Assembly: GCA_951813045.1 (NCBI GenBank)
Contig: CATOTF010000002.1
Coordinates: 3,224,001 to 3,288,000 of the forward strand
Reading direction: 5' to 3'
Length of the DNA: 64,000 bases
Source: an uncultured Rhizobiaceae bacterium
GTDB taxonomy: Bacteria > Pseudomonadota > Alphaproteobacteria > Rhizobiales > Rhizobiaceae
Part shown: positions 34,903 to 43,810 of the stretch, in pieces
Layout of the letters: each line of letters begins with the position of its first letter
Position numbering within the stretch: position 1 is the first letter of the stretch
Notes under the pieces: generated by a model
What the model was told of the DNA's origin: nothing
Database searches by the model: none
What the model saw: the letters and a program-made list of their open reading frames with translations, nothing else
Program-made: the position numbers and the translations under genes

Positions 34903-36105
34903 ATGGAACGTCTTTCAGCATTCGAAATCTTCAGCCAGATCATGATCCAGTTCACGCCGGTTTGGATCGCGCTCGTTGTCATTTTGGTTCTCTCCGTCAA
35001 ATTTCGCAGCCATCTGGGCCTTTACGGCAAACTGTTTGACAGTCCCGTCGGCATTGTTGGTCTGGTTTTAATGCTGTTCTGGTTGTTAACAGCCATTTTT
35101 GCCGACCAGATCGCCACTTTCGACGCGATTGATCAAATATCGGGCATGAAAAACAAAAAGCCCGGTTGGCCCGTCCGTGGGCTTGAGGGTCAGCATTATT
35201 TGCTCGGCGGTGACAACCTCGCCCGTGATGTATTCAGCAGGCTCGTTCAGGGCAGCCGAATTGTGATGATTATTGCACCGTGCGCGACCATTTTCGCGTT
35301 CATGGTGGGCATTACATTAGGCCTGCCAGCCGGATATTACGGTGGCCGGATGGACACAATCCTGTCTTTCCTTGCCAACCTTGTGCTGGCTTTTCCTGTT
35401 ATCCTGCTCTTCTTCTTACTGGTTACACCAGAAATTCGTCAGGAAGGGGCACAATTTGAATTCTGGGAAGGGCACATCTGGATAGCATCGGTGCCCAATA
35501 TCATTGCGCTGGTATTGTTTGCGTTTCCCATCGTGTTTTTTATGGCACTCTGGATATCCAAATATTCCACCAGACCACAAACACTCTACGTTCTATCGGG
35601 CGTCACGCTGGTTATCGGGCTGTGGGCCTATCTTGGACTGGTCTTCCGCGCTGATCCATTGGGGATTATCAACAATATTCTGAGTCCGAATATATTGAAT
35701 ATCTTCGTATCAGTCGTGTTTGTGAATTCACCAACGGTTTTCAGGATCATCCGTGGCCTGACCATTGACATTCAAACCCGCGATTACGTGGCCGCGGCCC
35801 AAACCCGTGGTGAACGCCCGTGGTACATTATGCTTTGGGAAATACTGCCCAATGCGCGTGGGCCGCTGATCGTAGATTTCTGTCTGCGCATTGGCTACAC
35901 GACCATTCTGTTGGGAACACTTGGTTTCTTCGGCCTTGGGTTTTCTCCCGAAAGTCCGGATTGGGGCACGACCATCAATGATGGTCGTAAACTGCTTTCG
36001 CTTTATCCTCATTTGGCCTTACCGCCCGCCCTGGCGCTAATGTCTATGGTGCTTGGATTAAACCTGCTGGCTGATGGCCTGCGCGAAGAATCCCTAAAAG
36101 ATTAA
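34903..36105 (+). CDS. ABC transporter permease, DppC/OppC type
   Basis: A 400-aa permease, longer than typical DppC (about 300 aa). The extra length lies in an enlarged N-terminal part and in an insertion between core helices (about residues 190-255, RQEGAQFEFWEGHIW to SKYSTRPQTLYVL) that adds hydrophobic stretches. The coupling loop is RGLTIDIQTRDYVAAAQTRG. The C-terminal GFFGLGFSPESPDWGTTIND is typical of OppC. ATG 34903 has GAGGAGAG upstream; the open frame back to 34852 overlaps the previous gene and is not used. It forms the membrane pore with the OppB-type protein. Confidence 0.92.
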   Translation: MERLSAFEIFSQIMIQFTPVWIALVVILVLSVKFRSHLGLYGKLFDSPVGIVGLVLMLFWLLTAIFADQIATFDAIDQISGMKNKKPGWPVRGLEGQHYLLGGDNLARDVFSRLVQGSRIVMIIAPCATIFAFMVGITLGLPAGYYGGRMDTILSFLANLVLAFPVILLFFLLVTPEIRQEGAQFEFWEGHIWIASVPNIIALVLFAFPIVFFMALWISKYSTRPQTLYVLSGVTLVIGLWAYLGLVFRADPLGIINNILSPNILNIFVSVVFVNSPTVFRIIRGLTIDIQTRDYVAAAQTRGERPWYIMLWEILPNARGPLIVDFCLRIGYTTILLGTLGFFGLGFSPESPDWGTTINDGRKLLSLYPHLALPPALALMSMVLGLNLLADGLREESLKD

Positions 36106-36124
36106 GTAGGATTAGGAGAACGAC

Positions 36125-38743
36125 ATGGTTGATTCCAAGAACTCAGATGTCACACCAATCCTCGAGATTGAAGATCTGAACATCTCATTTTTCGTGCGTG
36201 CCGGTGAAATCCCGGCCGTCATGGATTTCTCGTGCAAAGTCATGCCGGGAGAGACCATGGGGCTCGTGGGTGAATCCGGCTGCGGCAAGTCCACCGTCGC
36301 TCTCGGCATTATGCGCGATATGGGCAACCGCGGCCAAATTGTCGGAGGTTCCATAAAGTTCAAGGGCCGCGACATGGGTGACATGTCGCACGAAGAACTG
36401 CGCGATATTCGCGGTTCCAAAATTGCGATGATCTACCAGGAGCCCATGGCCAGCCTTAATCCCGCCATGAAGATTGGCCGGCAGCTCATGGAAGTTCCGC
36501 TCATCCATGAAAAAGTTTCTGAAAAAGAAGCCTATGACCGTTCGGTAGAAATGCTGGAATCGGTCAAATTGCCAGACCCCAAAAGGGTTATGGACGCCTA
36601 TCCCCACCAGATTTCCGGTGGCCAGCAACAGCGCATTGTCATCGCCATGGCGCTTTTGTCAAAACCGGACTTGCTGCTGCTGGATGAGCCAACAACTGCC
36701 CTCGATGTGACAGTGGAAGCGGGGATTGTTCAACTGATCAAAGAACTGGGCCGCAAAACCGGCACATCCATGCTCTTCATCTCCCATAACCTTGGCCTGA
36801 TATTGGAAACCTGCGACCGCATTACCGTCATGTATTCCGGTGAGGCGGTTGAGACAGGAACCGTCCACGAGGTCTTTGACCGCATGCGGCACCCTTATAC
36901 CCAGGGGCTGTTTAATTCCATCCCCCTGCCTGGCGCAGACAAAAATTCACGACCGCTGATCTCCATCCCCGGCCAGTTACCACTGCCGATGGAGCGCCCG
37001 CACGGTTGTAACTTTGGACCCCGATGTTCCCATTACGACGCGGAAAAATGTAACGCTGCAGCTGTTCGCATGAATCCCGTGAAAGGTGAAGCCGAGCACA
37101 TGTCACGGTGTAATCGTATTTCCGAGATCGACTGGGATGCCGAGCCCGAGCGGCGGTTGGTCGAGGACCCTGCCAAACCTGGCGATATCGTACTCGATAT
37201 TCGTGATTTGAAAAAATACTATGATGTTGCCGCCAATAAGATCTTCGGTGGTGGGGATACCCGTACGGTCAAGGCCAACGAATCGATAACATTTCAGGCA
37301 CGCGAAGCCGAAACCGTCGCCATCGTTGGTGAATCCGGCTGTGGAAAGTCCACGCTTGCAAAAGTATTGCTGGGATTGGAAACAGCCACCAGCGGCAATA
37401 TCCAACTCGGTAAGACTTCCATTGGGGATGTTGAGGTTAATGACCGGAAACCGAAGACAGTTGCCTCAGTTCAAATGGTGTTCCAAAATCCGTTTGATAC
37501 GCTAAACCCCAGCCACACGGTCGGTTCACAGATCATTCGAACGCTTGAGAAATTCCAGATCGGCAACAGCGAAAACGACCGTCAAAACCGTATGCTCGAA
37601 TTGCTCGATCTGGTAAAACTGCCCCGCGCCTTTGCTGAGCGTATGCCGCGTCAACTTTCTGGCGGTCAAAAACAACGCATCGGCGTTGCCCGCGCATTCG
37701 CCGGACAACCGGCGGTTGTCGTGGCGGATGAACCGGTATCGGCGCTCGACGTTTCCGTTCAAGCAGCAGTCACCGAACTGCTCATGGACATCCAGCGCAA
37801 AGCAAAAACCACCATGCTGTTTATCAGCCATGACCTGTCAGTGGTGCGCTATATCGCCGACCGCGTTGTCGTGATGTACCTTGGCCACATTGTGGAACAG
37901 GGAACAACGGACGATATATTCTCACCCCCGTATCACCCGTATACAGAGGCACTGCTGTCGGCGATTCCAATTGCGGATACCAGTGTTGAGAAAAAACACA
38001 TTGTACTGGATGGTGACATTCCATCCGCCCTCAACCCACCATCAGGCTGCCCGTTCCAGACCCGCTGCCCGCGCAAACATCAGGTTCCTGGAACCCTTTG
38101 CGAAACAGAAGTTCCACCCATGCGGGACGTCGGCAACGGCCATCAGATGAAATGTCATCTCTCTGAGGACGTCCTGAAAAGCATGGAACCGGTTATCGTA
38201 CTTGGAAAAAAGAAATCAGTATCTGAAAGTAAAGCGGGCAAACAGGCCGCGACTTCAGGTGCTGTTGGATTGTTGTCCGCTGAAGCCACAGTCGAGTCTT
38301 CTACAACAACCAAAAGCAAAAAGTCTCAAACCAAGCCGGCCCCCCAATCTAAAGTGGAAATGGCAGTACCGCTTTCTGCGGCACGTAGTCGGGCGAAAGT
38401 CGCTCCCAATGCAAAGTCGAAAACTGCTTCGATGAGCAAACCATCGAACGCCAAACAGGCCAAAGCCGACAACGCACCGCCCAAGATGCGTAAGCCAAAA
38501 AAACCTGATGATCTGAAAATGATCTCCGGCGTCGGCCCCAAGATCGAAGGTATTTTGAACGGATTGGGCGTATATCAGTTCGAACAGGTCGCAAAATGGA
38601 AAAAAGCCGAACGCACTTGGGTAGACGATCAGCTTCGATTTAAAGGACGCATTGAGCGCGAAGACTGGGTCCGTCAGGCCAAAGCTCTCGCGAAAGGCGG
38701 TGCGGAAGAATATATCCGGGTCTTTGGTAAAAAGCCCCGTTAA
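36125..38743 (+). CDS. Fused DppD-DppF-type ABC ATPase with C-terminal helix-hairpin-helix domain
   Basis: An 872-aa protein joining both ATPases of the oligopeptide-type importer. Domain 1: Walker A GESGCGKS at 49-56, signature ISGGQQQR, Walker B LLLLDEPTTALD, then an oligopeptide-type C-terminal segment with cysteines (GCNFGPRCSHYDAEKC). Domain 2: Walker A GESGCGKS near 402, LSGGQKQR, VVVADEPVSALDV, and a second Cys segment (GCPFQTRCPRKHQ). A low-complexity Lys/Ala/Ser/Thr linker (about 700-785) follows, then a domain from about 790 to the end: PDDLKMISGVGPKIEGIL, GVYQFEQVAKWKK and RFKGRIEREDWVRQAKALAK. That last domain resembles the HhH domain appended to other alphaproteobacterial proteins such as NuoE-type subunits. 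Its job on a transporter is unknown. ATG 36125 follows AGGAGAACGAC. Confidence 0.93.
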   Translation: MVDSKNSDVTPILEIEDLNISFFVRAGEIPAVMDFSCKVMPGETMGLVGESGCGKSTVALGIMRDMGNRGQIVGGSIKFKGRDMGDMSHEELRDIRGSKIAMIYQEPMASLNPAMKIGRQLMEVPLIHEKVSEKEAYDRSVEMLESVKLPDPKRVMDAYPHQISGGQQQRIVIAMALLSKPDLLLLDEPTTALDVTVEAGIVQLIKELGRKTGTSMLFISHNLGLILETCDRITVMYSGEAVETGTVHEVFDRMRHPYTQGLFNSIPLPGADKNSRPLISIPGQLPLPMERPHGCNFGPRCSHYDAEKCNAAAVRMNPVKGEAEHMSRCNRISEIDWDAEPERRLVEDPAKPGDIVLDIRDLKKYYDVAANKIFGGGDTRTVKANESITFQAREAETVAIVGESGCGKSTLAKVLLGLETATSGNIQLGKTSIGDVEVNDRKPKTVASVQMVFQNPFDTLNPSHTVGSQIIRTLEKFQIGNSENDRQNRMLELLDLVKLPRAFAERMPRQLSGGQKQRIGVARAFAGQPAVVVADEPVSALDVSVQAAVTELLMDIQRKAKTTMLFISHDLSVVRYIADRVVVMYLGHIVEQGTTDDIFSPPYHPYTEALLSAIPIADTSVEKKHIVLDGDIPSALNPPSGCPFQTRCPRKHQVPGTLCETEVPPMRDVGNGHQMKCHLSEDVLKSMEPVIVLGKKKSVSESKAGKQAATSGAVGLLSAEATVESSTTTKSKKSQTKPAPQSKVEMAVPLSAARSRAKVAPNAKSKTASMSKPSNAKQAKADNAPPKMRKPKKPDDLKMISGVGPKIEGILNGLGVYQFEQVAKWKKAERTWVDDQLRFKGRIEREDWVRQAKALAKGGAEEYIRVFGKKPR

Positions 38744-38759
38744 CCAACGAGGCATTACC

Positions 38760-39437
38760 ATGAGCTTTTCCCCTGAAATTCTGGATGCGGATGTTCAGGC
38801 GGTAAACGCGTGGATGGCTCATCGCCCTAACACAACGTCTGTCGCCAAATTCACACCCGGCCCCGGCATTCAAAAGCTTGCCCTCACGTTCGACATCGTA
38901 AAACTGCGGCAAGCCCTCGAAACATGCCTTGAGCGTGAGAGCTATCAAGGCGGCATGCAGGACGCAGGATTTGCCGCCCTGCCCCTCACCCAACGTCCCG
39001 GCCAAACCGAATGGACGGAGAACGACTTATCCGGTCGTTACTGGCTGCGGGCGGACGAACGCTATGTTGAAGAGCCCCGCGAAGATCTGGTTGATGAAGC
39101 GCAGTTTAGTGAATTCAATCCGAAGTTCAACGGAACCTATTTTGAAGAGGTCCACCATGAACTCTCAAAACGTTTCCCCATCGGGCGAACCCGCATCCTT
39201 TCCAAAGGCCTCTATAATTGTAATTCATGGCACCGGGACCCGGAACCACGGCTCCATATTCCGGTCATCACCAACCCCGGCTCACTGTTTGTGGTCAACC
39301 ACCATGTCACCCATTTACCAGCTGACGGCTCAGTTTATTTTACCGACACCCGTGGTTACCACACCGCGTTAAATGGCGGAGATCATCATCGTGTCCATGT
39401 CGTCGCGGCGCTGGCCTATGATCAGATAACCGAATGA
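38760..39437 (+). CDS. Aspartyl/asparaginyl beta-hydroxylase-like Fe(II)/2-oxoglutarate oxygenase
   Basis: A 225-aa cupin-fold oxygenase. Visible residues match the Asp/Asn hydroxylase family: H158-x-D160 in SWHRDPEPRLHIP, R164 and H166 in the RLHIP segment, distal H201 with N205 (RGYHTALNGG) and R211 for 2-oxoglutarate. There is no signal or membrane anchor, so it is cytosolic. ATG 38760 has GAGG eight to eleven bases upstream; the frame is open earlier but overlaps the ATPase gene. It begins 16 bases after the fused ATPase and closes the ABC operon, so it probably acts on the imported compound or a derivative. Substrate unknown. Confidence 0.82.
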   Translation: MSFSPEILDADVQAVNAWMAHRPNTTSVAKFTPGPGIQKLALTFDIVKLRQALETCLERESYQGGMQDAGFAALPLTQRPGQTEWTENDLSGRYWLRADERYVEEPREDLVDEAQFSEFNPKFNGTYFEEVHHELSKRFPIGRTRILSKGLYNCNSWHRDPEPRLHIPVITNPGSLFVVNHHVTHLPADGSVYFTDTRGYHTALNGGDHHRVHVVAALAYDQITE

Positions 39438-39461
39438 GGCCGACGAAGACCGGTCAAAACT

Positions 39462-40643
39462 TCAATATGGTAATCCAACATAATTCTGCGCCATGGCCTT
39501 CTGGGCTGCTTCGTTGGAATGCAAAAACTCCAATTCAGCAATCTGCATCTTATGGTCAAATTCACTTTGGTCGGGAAACCGATGCATCAGTGATGAGAAC
39601 CACCAGCTAAAACGTTGAACTTTCCACACTCGCGCCATCGCATTTTGCGCGTAGCGATTTATCCCTTCGCTATCGTTGTTCTCATAGAACTGGCGCAGAC
39701 CGTTATAAAGATAATACACGTCAGACGCCGCTGTATTGAGCCCTTTTGCTCCCGTTGGCGGCACAATATGGGCAGCATCTCCACACAAAAAGAGATTACC
39801 CCAACGCATCGGCTCTGTGATGAACGACCGCAGTGGTGCAATCGACTTTTCAATGGAGGAGCCTGTGATGAGTTTTTGAGCAGTTTCACGGGGAATACGC
39901 TTTTTAAGTTCATCCCAAAAATCGGTATCCGACCAGTTCTCAACCTTATCTAGCGTGCTGCACTGAATGTAATAGCGGCTTAAATTTTCGTTGCGCATAG
40001 AACATAAAGCAAACCCGCGTTCCGAGTTCGCGTAGATCAATTCATGGTCCACCGGCGGTGTTTCCGACAAAATTCCAAGCCAACCAAAAGGATAGACTTT
40101 TTCATACTCCTTACGTATGTTATCGGGAATGGTTTTGCGAGACACTCCGTGGAAGCCATCACAACCAGCGACAAAATCACACTGAATTTCCTGATGCTCG
40201 CCTTTCACGAGATAGGTTACGCGCGGCCTGTCCATTTGCGCGTCCACGATGGTGACATTTTCAACGTTAAATTCAAGCGCCCCACCAACCTGCTCACGAG
40301 CATCATAAAGGTCACGGGTAACCTCCGTTTGTCCGTAGACCATAACCGGATTTCCCGCATGTTTATCAAAATCAATACGGAATTTTTCATCTCCATAGGA
40401 AATCGAAACACCATTGTGGGGCAGGCCTTGCTCGCGCATACGTTGACCAACACCGGCCTCTTCCATCAGGCTTAGAAACCCTTGTTCAAGAACACCGGCA
40501 CGAATGCGCGACAAAACGTAATCCCGTGTCGTACGTTCAAGAACGATGCTCTCAATACCGCGCGTATGGAGCAATTGCGACAGCAGCAGACCGGACGGCC
40601 CGCCACCGATGATACAGACCTGTGTGCGAGTTTTTTTGGTCAC
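39462..40643 (-). CDS. pobA: 4-hydroxybenzoate 3-monooxygenase (PobA)
   Basis: A 393-aa FAD-dependent aromatic hydroxylase converting 4-hydroxybenzoate to protocatechuate with NAD(P)H and oxygen. Features: FAD motif CIIGGGPSGLLLSQLL (residues 10-25), LSRIRAGVLEQG, the DG motif AGCDGFHGVSRKTIP, the substrate-binding Ser-x-Arg in FALCSMRNENLSRYYIQ, and GDAAHIVPPTGAKGLN. Length matches the family (394 aa in Pseudomonas). The start is GTG 40643, three bases after the pcaF stop, so translation is probably coupled. It is convergent with the oxygenase gene at 38760. No PobR-type regulator is adjacent. Confidence 0.96.
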   Translation of the reverse strand: MTKKTRTQVCIIGGGPSGLLLSQLLHTRGIESIVLERTTRDYVLSRIRAGVLEQGFLSLMEEAGVGQRMREQGLPHNGVSISYGDEKFRIDFDKHAGNPVMVYGQTEVTRDLYDAREQVGGALEFNVENVTIVDAQMDRPRVTYLVKGEHQEIQCDFVAGCDGFHGVSRKTIPDNIRKEYEKVYPFGWLGILSETPPVDHELIYANSERGFALCSMRNENLSRYYIQCSTLDKVENWSDTDFWDELKKRIPRETAQKLITGSSIEKSIAPLRSFITEPMRWGNLFLCGDAAHIVPPTGAKGLNTAASDVYYLYNGLRQFYENNDSEGINRYAQNAMARVWKVQRFSWWFSSLMHRFPDQSEFDHKMQIAELEFLHSNEAAQKAMAQNYVGLPY

Positions 40644-40646
40644 GCG

Positions 40647-41849
40647 TCAAACCCGTTCAAGTGCGACAGCGATGCCTTGACCAACGCCGATACACATGGT
40701 TGCCAGCGCCAACTTGCCACCAGTTTCATGAAGTTGCAGTGCTGCAGTGCCCGTAATGCGCGCACCGGACATACCAAGGGGATGGCCAAGCGCAATGGCA
40801 CCGCCGTTCGGATTGATATGAGGTGCCGCTTCATCGAGACCCAGTTCCTGCAACACAGCAATACCTTGTGAGGCAAACGCTTCGTTCAACTCCAGGACAT
40901 CGAAATCATCGGGCTTGATTCCAAGCCGGTCGCAAAGCTTTTGCGTTGCGGGTGCCGGGCCAATTCCCATGATACGAGGCTCAACCCCAGCTGTGGCACC
41001 TCCTATAATGCGGGCGATTGGAGTAAGCCCATGTTTCTTGGCTCCCGCTTCAGAAGCAATAATCAACGCAGCAGCACCATCGTTAATCCCAGACGCATTT
41101 CCCGCAGTTACTGTGCCATTTTCACGAAATGGCGTGGGTAGCGCACCCAATTTTTCCATCGAGGTTTGGCGAGGATGTTCATCCCGGTCAAAGGTAATGG
41201 GATCACCCTTTCGCTGCTTGATAGAGACTGGTGTGATCTCTTTTGCCAACCGACCGCTAGCTTGTGCGGACGCTGCCTTTTCCTGCGATCTCAGTGCAAA
41301 TGCATCTTGATCTTTACGGGATACGCCAAATTGTTCGGCAACATTCTCCCCGGTTTCCGGCATGGAATCGACACCATATTGTTTCTTCAAAACCGGGTTC
41401 ACAAACCGCCAACCCATCGTAGTGTCGTAAAGTTCTACATTGCGAGAAAATGCACTCGTTGCTTTTGGCATCACGAAGGGCGATCGAGACATGCTTTCAA
41501 CACCGCCAGCAATCACGACCTCGGCTTCGTCACACTTAACGGCCCGTGCCGCATCGATAACTGCATTCAGGCCTGATCCGCACAACCTGTTGATGGTTAT
41601 CGCGGGAATGGATTGGGGCAGGCCTGCAAGCAAAAGTGACATTCGGCCAACGTTACGGTTGTCTTCACCTGCCTGATTGGCGCATCCATAGATCAGATCA
41701 TCCACCGCCTCCCAGTCGACGCCGCCATTGCGCTCCATCAAGGCTTTGAGCGGAAGTGCACCAAGATCATCTGCACGAACGCGTGAAAGTGAGCCGCCAA
41801 AACGACCGATGGGGGTCCGAATATAATCGCAGATAAAGGCGTCAGTCAT
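40647..41849 (-). CDS. pcaF: 3-oxoadipyl-CoA thiolase (PcaF)
   Basis: A 400-aa thiolase of the last step of the beta-ketoadipate pathway (3-oxoadipyl-CoA to succinyl-CoA and acetyl-CoA). Active-site residues are C90 (INRLCGSGLN), H356 (ALGHPLGMSG) and C386 (ATMCIGVGQG). The N-terminal DAFICDYIRTPIGRFGG and overall length fit PcaF; acetyl-CoA acetyltransferase is the alternative, but the neighbouring pobA favours PcaF. ATG 41849 has a weak binding site. A long inverted repeat lies about 55-110 bases upstream. Other pca genes (protocatechuate dioxygenase, PcaIJ) are not in this window. Confidence 0.92.
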   Translation of the reverse strand: MTDAFICDYIRTPIGRFGGSLSRVRADDLGALPLKALMERNGGVDWEAVDDLIYGCANQAGEDNRNVGRMSLLLAGLPQSIPAITINRLCGSGLNAVIDAARAVKCDEAEVVIAGGVESMSRSPFVMPKATSAFSRNVELYDTTMGWRFVNPVLKKQYGVDSMPETGENVAEQFGVSRKDQDAFALRSQEKAASAQASGRLAKEITPVSIKQRKGDPITFDRDEHPRQTSMEKLGALPTPFRENGTVTAGNASGINDGAAALIIASEAGAKKHGLTPIARIIGGATAGVEPRIMGIGPAPATQKLCDRLGIKPDDFDVLELNEAFASQGIAVLQELGLDEAAPHINPNGGAIALGHPLGMSGARITGTAALQLHETGGKLALATMCIGVGQGIAVALERV

Positions 41850-41903
41850 TGTGGTGTACTTTCAAAAGCAGGGCGGCATATGTTTGCCGCATCTGGCATC
41901 GTT

Positions 41904-41960
41904 TTCCCGCAACGATCAAGATACATTCCCTAAAAAGACTGGTTTTCGGCGTTGCGGGAA
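41904..41960. repeat. Inverted repeat upstream of pcaF-pobA
   Basis: TTCCCGCAACG (41904-41914) and CGTTGCGGGAA (41950-41960) are exact inverse copies with a 35-base spacer; GGCA (41896-41899) and TGCC (41961-41964) extend the symmetry. It lies in the 267-base gap between pcaF and gltX. It may be a regulator site or a leader hairpin of the pcaF transcript. No gene is seen in the rest of this gap. Confidence 0.45.
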
Positions 41961-42116
41961 TGCCAATCAGGTTATAGTAGTGGGCAAGTTCAAGTTGCTT
42001 TAGATCACATTGCAACAACGCTAATCTACGCATCACATAACACCGCCACCTCACCGTGAGTGATCGGGGTGCAGTTATAGCCTGATGCCCATACGCGCCG
42101 TGAAGGAATGCCCGTT

Positions 42117-43607
42117 ATGACTGTGAGAACCCGCGTAGCGCCATCGCCCACCGGCGACCCTCACGTAGGCACCGCTTATGTGGCGTTGATGAACTATATG
42201 TTCGCCAAGAAACATGGCGGCGAGTTTATCCTGCGTATTGAAGATACAGACCGCGCGCGCAGCACATCCGCATCAGAAACAGTCATCTTTGAATCGCTGA
42301 AATGGCTCGGCCTGACCTGGGACGAAGGGCCTGATATTGGCGGAGATTGCGGCCCCTACCGTCAAAGTGAACGGTCGGATATATACGCCGAACATTGCGA
42401 CAAGCTCATCAAGGACGGCAACGCTTTTCGATGTTTCTGTACCACCGAGCGGCTCGACGCCATGCGCGCCGGACAGCGAGCAGCCGGACAAATCACCCGT
42501 TATGACGGATATTGCGTTCATTTGACCGAAGAACAGATACAGCAAAACCTCGATGATGGGCTCTCTTATGTTGTCCGCATGAGCGTACCGGATTCCGGCA
42601 CCTGCACGATCACAGATATGGCCAGGGGCGAGATCGAGTTTCCCTGGCAGAGCATTGATATGCAGATTCTGATGAAGTCGGACGGCATGCCAACCTATCA
42701 TATGGCCAATGTGGTCGATGACCACCTCATGGGCATTACCCATATTATGCGAGGTGAAGAATGGATACCTTCTGCACCCAAACACCAATTGCTCTATAAA
42801 TATTTCGGTTGGGAAATGCCGCAGATTTTCCATCTTCCGCTGTTGCGCAATCCCGACAAGAGCAAATTATCGAAGCGCAAAAACCCAACCGGCGTCCTAT
42901 TCTATCAACGCATGGGTTTCCTGCCAACGGCTCTCCTCAATTTCCTCGGTCTCAGCGCGACCTCCACGCCCGACGGGGACGTGCTCTACGACCTTGAAGG
43001 CCTGACCGAGCAATTCGATATCTCAAATATCCCCTTAACCGGACCGGTGTTTGATAAGGTTAAGCTGGACTGGATTAACGGCAAATATATTCGCGAGAAC
43101 ATGTCTTCATCACAATTCGCGCAGTCGGTTCAGCAATGGGCGTTAAACGAAACTTATCTCAAATCTGTGGCTGATCTTGCTCAATCGAGAATATCCAAAC
43201 TGAGCGATCTCGGCGGCCTGACAAGCTTCCTGTTCTCCGGCACACTGGGATTGACCGAAGAACAATTATTGAATGGCAAACTTTCGCAGGAACAGGTTAT
43301 CTACGCCCTGTTCCTCGCTTCTGCCGGCCTGGATGAATTGCAGGATTGGTCCGACTCATCGATTGAAAGCGCACTGCGGCAAGTGGCAGTTGTCGCCGAC
43401 GTGAAATTGAAAGACATGTTGCGCCATTTCTTTATCACGATTTCCGGGTCAGAACGCTCGCTCCCCCTCTTCCAGTCCATGGATTTGTTGGGGCGAGATA
43501 TTTGCCGCGAACGATTACGCGAAGCACTGACAACATTAGGCGGTGTAACCAACAAAAAGCGCGATCAGTGGACAAAGGACTGGCAAAAGGCAAAATCGAC
43601 CGGGTGA
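42117..43607 (+). CDS. gltX: Glutamyl-tRNA synthetase (GltX)
   Basis: A 496-aa class I aminoacyl-tRNA synthetase charging tRNA-Glu (or tRNA-Gln in the indirect pathway). The N-terminal signature RVAPSPTGDPHVGTAYVALM holds the HIGH-equivalent HVGT. The second signature is KLSKRKNPT near residue 250. The C-terminal helical anticodon-binding region is complete. Alphaproteobacteria often carry two gltX genes, so this may be one of a pair. The ribosome binding site decides the start: AAGGA at 42103-42107 abuts ATG 42108 but sits nine bases from ATG 42117, so the latter is used. The gene stands alone; nothing is seen in the 203 bases before the next gene. Confidence 0.94.
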   Translation: MTVRTRVAPSPTGDPHVGTAYVALMNYMFAKKHGGEFILRIEDTDRARSTSASETVIFESLKWLGLTWDEGPDIGGDCGPYRQSERSDIYAEHCDKLIKDGNAFRCFCTTERLDAMRAGQRAAGQITRYDGYCVHLTEEQIQQNLDDGLSYVVRMSVPDSGTCTITDMARGEIEFPWQSIDMQILMKSDGMPTYHMANVVDDHLMGITHIMRGEEWIPSAPKHQLLYKYFGWEMPQIFHLPLLRNPDKSKLSKRKNPTGVLFYQRMGFLPTALLNFLGLSATSTPDGDVLYDLEGLTEQFDISNIPLTGPVFDKVKLDWINGKYIRENMSSSQFAQSVQQWALNETYLKSVADLAQSRISKLSDLGGLTSFLFSGTLGLTEEQLLNGKLSQEQVIYALFLASAGLDELQDWSDSSIESALRQVAVVADVKLKDMLRHFFITISGSERSLPLFQSMDLLGRDICRERLREALTTLGGVTNKKRDQWTKDWQKAKSTG

Positions 43608-43810
43608 TGCAAGGTGTTCGCACGACTAGTGTAATCCTTAATTATCAACATCGTTCATACTACGATTAGTCGAGACTGCTTCTTCATGACGCGTCAAAGA
43701 AAGGCGACCCAATTACCTACCAATTTTAGTCCAATCACAACCTTTTCTATTGATCTTGGTTCCAGAAGGGCATTAAACTAGCGGACGAATTTTGAATTGA
43801 GAAGAATGCG

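Noticed and set aside
41842-42054. A 70-codon open frame on the minus strand upstream of pcaF
   Set aside because: No ribosome binding site, Cys/Arg-rich composition unlike protein, overlaps the pcaF start and contains the inverted repeat; better read as leader or promoter DNA.
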